From: Candidatus Aenigmatarchaeota archaeon
GTDB taxonomy: Archaea > Aenigmatarchaeota > Aenigmatarchaeia > QMZP01
Direction: 5' to 3'
Assembly (NCBI GenBank): GCA_017609225.1
Contig: JAFCEK010000004.1
Span: 1-41,322, forward strand
DNA length: 41,322 nucleotides
Part shown: one piece after another, positions 37,323 through 41,322 of the stretch
Position numbering within the stretch: position 1 is the first letter of the stretch
Layout of the letters: every line of letters begins with the position of its first letter
Notes under the pieces: model-generated
Seen by the model: the letters and a program-made list of their open reading frames with translations, nothing else
Databases searched by the model: none
What the model was told of the DNA's origin: nothing
Translations under genes and position numbers: made by a program

Positions 37323-39047
37323 ATGAAGTATTCAAAGCTTGTTGAGGTTTATGAATATCTGGAAAAAACCTCTGCAAGGCTCAAAAAAACAAAGGCAATG
37401 GCAAATCTCCTGAAGGAGACACCAGCAGATCTTCTTCCAAAGGTTGCCCTGCTTCTCCAGGGAAGGATTTTTCCCTCATGGGATGAAAGGGAAATCGGCA
37501 TAGCAAATCTTCTTATGGTTAAGATAATTTCAACAGCAACAGGGTTTTCCCAGAAGGATATAGCAGCAAGGTTCAGTAAAACAGGGGATTTCGGACTGGT
37601 TATTGAGGAGCTTGTGAGCAGGAAAAGGCAGAGAACCCTGTTCCAGAAGGAGCTGACAGTGGAAAAGGTTTTTGAAAACCTCCAGAAGCTTGCAAGCATT
37701 ACGGGTTCCGGCTCACAGGAAAGAAAGTTTCATCTTGTTTCAGAGCTCATAAGCTCTGCAAAGCCAAAGGAAGCAAAGTATATTGTCAGAACAACCCTTG
37801 GTGATCTGAGAATTGGCGTGGCTGCAGGGGTTATAAGGGATGCTATAGCAATGGCCTTCCTGGGCAGGGGAAAGGAGCTCAAGGAAATGAAGGAGGAGGT
37901 CAGGGTTCTGGAATGGGCATGGTTTTTGAGACCTGATTACGGGGAGATTGCAAGAATAGCAAAGGAGAAGGGACTTCCCGGCCTGAAAAAAGTCAGGCTG
38001 GAGGTCGGAAAGCCGTATCATGTGCTGCTTGCAGAAAAGTCACCTGGACTGAAGGAAGCGCTTGAGGAGTTTGAACATCCTATCATGGAATACAAGTATG
38101 ATGGGGCAAGAATCGTGATACACAAAAAAGGCAGCAGGCTGTGGTTTTACACAAGGAGGCTGGAAAATGTTACAAGGCAGTTTCCCGAGCTGAGGGATTT
38201 TGTTATGAGGGCTGTAAAGGCAAGGGAATGCATAATAGAGGGGGAGATGCTTGGATTCAACAAAGAAACAGGAAAGCCCATGCCTTTTCAGTTCCTGAGC
38301 CAGAGGATAAAGAGAAAATACGACATTGAGAAAATGGAAAAGGAAATACCTATACAGGTTAATCTGTTTGACATCACATACCTGAACGGCAAAGAGCTTT
38401 TTGACATGCCTTTATCCGAAAGGAGGAAGCTTCTGGAGAAAATAATAAAGCCCATACCCGGAAAGTTTCTGCTTGCCAAATCCCTTGTTACAAAGGACCT
38501 GAAGAAGGCAGAGAGGTTTTACAGGGAGGCACTGGAGGCAAGCCAGGAAGGCCTTATTGTAAAGAATCTGGATGCAAAATACCAGCCGGGAAGAAGGGTT
38601 GCAGGCGGCTGGCTCAAGGTTAAGCCTGTTATGGAAACCCTGGACCTTGTTATAACAGGGGCCACATGGGGAACAGGAAAAAGGGCAGGCTGGTTTGGCT
38701 CTTTTATTCTCGGCTGCAGGGATCCTGATTCAGGCAGATTTCTGGAATGCGGAATGATTGGAACAGGAATAAAGGAAAAGGAGGAGGCAGGCGGTGTGAC
38801 CTTCAGGGAGCTTACAAGGCTTCTGAAGCCGAATATCATGGAGGAACATGGAAGCAGAATTGTGCTGAAGCCTGATGTTGTTGTGGAGGTTGCATATGAG
38901 GAGATACAGAAAAGTCCAAACTACAGCTCTGGTTTTGCCCTGAGGTTTCCAAGGGTGCTGAAAATAAGGCCTGACAAGGCATTAAGCGAAGTGGACACAA
39001 AGGAGAGGATAGAAAGGCTTTTCAGGATGCAGAAGGGAAAAAGATAG
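37323..39047 (+). CDS. lig: ATP-dependent DNA ligase
   Basis: This 574-residue replicative ligase has an N-terminal DNA-binding domain (about 1-220), adenylation domain with the nucleotidyl Lys258 in KYDGAR, motifs FYTRR, EGEMLGF and GLIVKNLDAKY, and an OB domain with GGWLKVKP. It seals Okazaki fragments. The length fits archaeal ligases (about 560-600). Confidence 0.96.
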   Translation: MKYSKLVEVYEYLEKTSARLKKTKAMANLLKETPADLLPKVALLLQGRIFPSWDEREIGIANLLMVKIISTATGFSQKDIAARFSKTGDFGLVIEELVSRKRQRTLFQKELTVEKVFENLQKLASITGSGSQERKFHLVSELISSAKPKEAKYIVRTTLGDLRIGVAAGVIRDAIAMAFLGRGKELKEMKEEVRVLEWAWFLRPDYGEIARIAKEKGLPGLKKVRLEVGKPYHVLLAEKSPGLKEALEEFEHPIMEYKYDGARIVIHKKGSRLWFYTRRLENVTRQFPELRDFVMRAVKARECIIEGEMLGFNKETGKPMPFQFLSQRIKRKYDIEKMEKEIPIQVNLFDITYLNGKELFDMPLSERRKLLEKIIKPIPGKFLLAKSLVTKDLKKAERFYREALEASQEGLIVKNLDAKYQPGRRVAGGWLKVKPVMETLDLVITGATWGTGKRAGWFGSFILGCRDPDSGRFLECGMIGTGIKEKEEAGGVTFRELTRLLKPNIMEEHGSRIVLKPDVVVEVAYEEIQKSPNYSSGFALRFPRVLKIRPDKALSEVDTKERIERLFRMQKGKR

Positions 39048-39171
39048 TTTCCGGGAACAATGCTGGAACAAAAAGTTATTTAAATGTTACCTCCTTGAAG
39101 TGACAAATAAGAAGAAAGGTTTATAAATCTTATGGTCATATTATCTTTACCGGAAAGTACTGATAACAACT

Positions 39172-39186
39172 AAAGTTTATAAAGAG
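39172..39186 (+). promoter_or_regulatory. TATA box upstream of trmB-like gene
   Basis: AAAGTTTATAAAGAG lies about 40 bases before the ATG. A similar AAGGTTTATAAATC occurs at 39116. Confidence 0.5.
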
Positions 39187-39220
39187 GCTAACAGAATATT
39201 AAATTAATAATAGTGATTAT

Positions 39221-40012
39221 ATGGTGGCAACAACCGAGGTGCTTGATGCATTAAAAAGCATCGGCCTGAACCTGTATGAAAGGAAGATTTTTGTAGCACT
39301 GCTAGCCAAGGGTGTGGCAACTGCTGCTGAGGTTTCCGAGATAGCAGGCGTTCCAAGGTCAAGGAGCTATGATGTTCTTGAGAGCCTGGCTGAGAAGGGA
39401 TTTGTTGTTGTGCAGCCCTCAAAGCCAATAAAGTATGTGGCTCTTAAGCCATCCGAGGCGCTGGAAAGGACAAAGGAGAACCTTAAGAAAAAGCATGATG
39501 AGATGCTTGAAAGGATTGACAAGATGAAGAATTCGAAAATCCTTAAAGAGCTTGAGAATTTGTACTCGGAGGGTTTCAATCTTGTGCAGCCGTCTGAAAT
39601 GACAGGCACAATGAAGGGAAGCTTCATAATAAACAGGCAGCTGAGAAGCATATTCAAGGCCGCCAAGAAAAACATAAACATAATGACAACAGAGAAGGGG
39701 CTTAATGATTTGTATTCAAATCACTTCAGGGTTCTGAAAAAGATCGCAAAATCCGGTGTGAAGCTCAGGATACTTGCACCAAACAAGAACAATGAAGCTG
39801 CCAAGGCGCTGAGCCAGATTGCTGAGATAAGGGCTGCGCAGGGACCTCTCGGAAGGTTTACTATAATTGACAATGAGCATGTTGTGATGGCATTAACAGA
39901 TGACAGCAGGGTGCATGAAAGCCAGGATGTGGCTCTCTGGGCATCTTCTTCCCATGCTGCGCAGAGCATTGCAGAGCCGCTGTTTAACAGGCTCTGGAGT
40001 TCTGCAAAATAA
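39221..40012 (+). CDS. TrmB family transcriptional regulator
   Basis: This 263-residue protein has an N-terminal TrmB winged helix (GLNLYERKIFVALLAKGVATAAEVSEIAGVPRSRSYDVLESL), a coiled coil (about 80-110) and a C-terminal PLD-like domain. TrmB proteins sense sugars and repress or activate metabolic genes; the ligand is unknown here. It is convergent with porB. Confidence 0.88.
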   Translation: MVATTEVLDALKSIGLNLYERKIFVALLAKGVATAAEVSEIAGVPRSRSYDVLESLAEKGFVVVQPSKPIKYVALKPSEALERTKENLKKKHDEMLERIDKMKNSKILKELENLYSEGFNLVQPSEMTGTMKGSFIINRQLRSIFKAAKKNINIMTTEKGLNDLYSNHFRVLKKIAKSGVKLRILAPNKNNEAAKALSQIAEIRAAQGPLGRFTIIDNEHVVMALTDDSRVHESQDVALWASSSHAAQSIAEPLFNRLWSSAK

Positions 40013-40026
40013 TATTATAACTTGTT

Positions 40027-40929
40027 CTAAGCAAGCAGGCATTCATGTTTTTCCCAGTTTTCCAGTCTCTGGTATTCTGAATCCACATGCTTCTGGATTT
40101 TCTCTGTTTCCTTTTCTGTAAGATGTTTGAACCTTCCCTGGAGTTTCAGGTATTCCTGAACCGGCTTCCTTTCCTGGATTCTTTTTGTGATTCTGAAAAC
40201 CCCGTTTTCAATTTCATACAAAACCCACATGCCTGTTTCCACAGCAAGCCTTGCTATATTTATTGTATCAGCAGAATCAAACTTCCAGCCCGGGGGGCAT
40301 GGGCAGTGTATATGAACAAAGCTTGGCTGCATCTCAAATGCCTTTTTGACCTTGTTTATGAGATCTGTGGGGTATGCAACAGATGCAGAGGCAACATATG
40401 GTATTTTGTGCGCGGCAACAATTTCCCCTATTGCCTTTTTCTGCTCGGTTTTTCCTATTGATTTGCTTCCAGCAGGGCTTGTTGTGGTCCAGGCACCATA
40501 TGGCGTAGCGCCTGACCTCTGGACACCTGTGTTTGCATAGCATTCATTGTCAACACATATCTGGGTTACCTTGTGCCCCCTTTCCAGCATGCCTGAAAGT
40601 GCCTGCAGCCCTATATCAAAGGTTCCGCCATCGCCTGCTATGGCCATAACCTTCCAGTCCTTTCCCAGATGCTTTATGGCTGCCTCTATGCCGGAAGCAA
40701 CAGAGGATGCTGTTTCAAAGGCGTTATGAATCCAGGGAACATTCCAGGCAGTGTTTGGGTACATTGTGGTGGTGACTTCAAGGCATGATGTTGCGCAGGA
40801 AACTATAACATTCCTTGGCGTTCCTTTTGATAACAGGTTAAGCGCTATGGCTACACCGCATCCCGGGCACATGCTGTGGCCGGGAGAAATCAGCCTGAAA
40901 TCCCCTTCCTGGCTGGTTTTTTCTGTCAT
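40027..40929 (-). CDS. porB: Pyruvate:ferredoxin oxidoreductase subunit beta
   Basis: This 300-residue thiamine-diphosphate subunit has CPGCGVAIAL near the start (cluster/TPP region), AGDGGTFDIGLQAL...NECYANTG (the GDG-N TPP-Mg motif) and CPPGW. It completes the complex with porG, porD and porA, which lie 29 kb away, so the operon is split. Confidence 0.94.
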   Translation of the reverse strand: MTEKTSQEGDFRLISPGHSMCPGCGVAIALNLLSKGTPRNVIVSCATSCLEVTTTMYPNTAWNVPWIHNAFETASSVASGIEAAIKHLGKDWKVMAIAGDGGTFDIGLQALSGMLERGHKVTQICVDNECYANTGVQRSGATPYGAWTTTSPAGSKSIGKTEQKKAIGEIVAAHKIPYVASASVAYPTDLINKVKKAFEMQPSFVHIHCPCPPGWKFDSADTINIARLAVETGMWVLYEIENGVFRITKRIQERKPVQEYLKLQGRFKHLTEKETEKIQKHVDSEYQRLENWEKHECLLA

Positions 40930-41048
40930 ATATTATCCCAATAATCAGTTCTTTTGAACAGTTTTTAAACTTACCTAGAAATCTTCGTCAATATCAAATC
41001 CCAATATGCAATCCCGGATTATTGATCCACTTGGGGAGGCTTTCTGCC

Positions 41049-41306
41049 CTATTTCTTTTTCTTTTTTTCCTCTTTTGCAAGCTCTTTCTGTGCCTTGAGT
41101 TCGTCAACCTCAAGCCATAGCACAAAGAGCCCCAGCACTATAAGGAATATCGGTATAATTCCTGTAAGCACTATTATGAAGTTTCCTATCCAGTCAATTC
41201 CGAATGTTCCTTCAACTCCTGAGATTGGTATCACGGAATCAATGAAAAGTCCCAGCCCTATCAGAAGTATTATGAGGCCGATTATTATTTTTACTGCAGC
41301 ATGCAT
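41049..41306 (-). CDS. Small membrane protein, 85 aa
   Basis: Two transmembrane helices (IIIGLIILLIGLGLFIDSVI and NFIIVLTGIIPIFLIVLGLFVLWL) and a Lys/Glu-rich tail. It has a strong TGGAGGTG binding site before the ATG. No known family. Confidence 0.65.
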   Translation of the reverse strand: MHAAVKIIIGLIILLIGLGLFIDSVIPISGVEGTFGIDWIGNFIIVLTGIIPIFLIVLGLFVLWLEVDELKAQKELAKEEKKKKK

Positions 41307-41322
41307 GAAAAAAGCACCTCCA

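Overview
The window is chromosomal DNA of an archaeon, most likely a DPANN member of the Woesearchaeales/Pacearchaeales kind. The markers are archaeal aIF2-beta, aEF1-beta, eL14, a 41-residue eL34, SecG, RadB, fibrillarin, Trp- and Tyr-tRNA synthetases of archaeal type, an ATP-dependent DNA ligase, ferredoxin-dependent pyruvate oxidation genes, and archaeal tRNA, rRNA and RNase P RNA genes with TATA-box promoters. This placement is inference from gene content and small gene sizes; no tree could be run.

Layout. Bases 1-13,520 carry housekeeping and membrane genes in short operons: archease (cut by the window edge), aIF2-beta, ftsZ, two rhomboid proteases, an ADP-forming acyl-CoA synthetase beta subunit, ribosomal proteins, a MacB-type ABC module, a porG-porD-cutA-porA operon, two TIM-barrel proteins and SecG. 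Bases 13,550-25,470 hold the stable RNA genes: RNase P RNA, the 23S-tRNA-Ala-16S operon (minus strand), tRNA-His (minus) and tRNA-Leu (plus). No 5S gene was seen. Bases 25,497-41,322 carry a TIM-barrel protein, a bacterial-type sigma-70 gene with a frameshift, two aminoacyl-tRNA synthetases, a JAMM protein, RadB, a DHH phosphoesterase, fibrillarin, a HEPN/MNT pair, DNA ligase, a TrmB-like regulator and porB.

The striking part is the RNA region. The 16S gene spans about 3.37 kb and the 23S gene about 6.35 kb because they are split by some 50 short insertions, mostly 34-57 nt, plus three larger ones carrying LAGLIDADG homing endonucleases. For most of them I could draw the archaeal bulge-helix-bulge (BHB) splice motif by hand, and cutting at the standard place in each bulge restores the conserved rRNA sequence. 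Removing all of them leaves about 1.54 kb (16S) and 3.06 kb (23S), the normal sizes. The same happens in the tRNAs: tRNA-Leu(UAA) has five introns, one only 14 nt, and tRNA-His and tRNA-Ala have two each. Many of the mini-introns share a related core (a stem like GACNGCT/AGCNGTC around a loop like TTGGTTTAA or GATTGAA), which suggests one family that spread by copying. Related cores also lie in tRNA-Leu and, outside any RNA gene, in front of ftsZ.

A second family is a roughly 117-bp double-hairpin element flanked by ATTAT repeats. One copy interrupts codon 7 of the protein gene cutA, inside a translationally coupled por operon; the other is nested inside a 23S mini-intron. Exact removal to one ATTAT restores a full 104-residue CutA. 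It shows no BHB motif, so it is either a new kind of intron or a precise mobile element.
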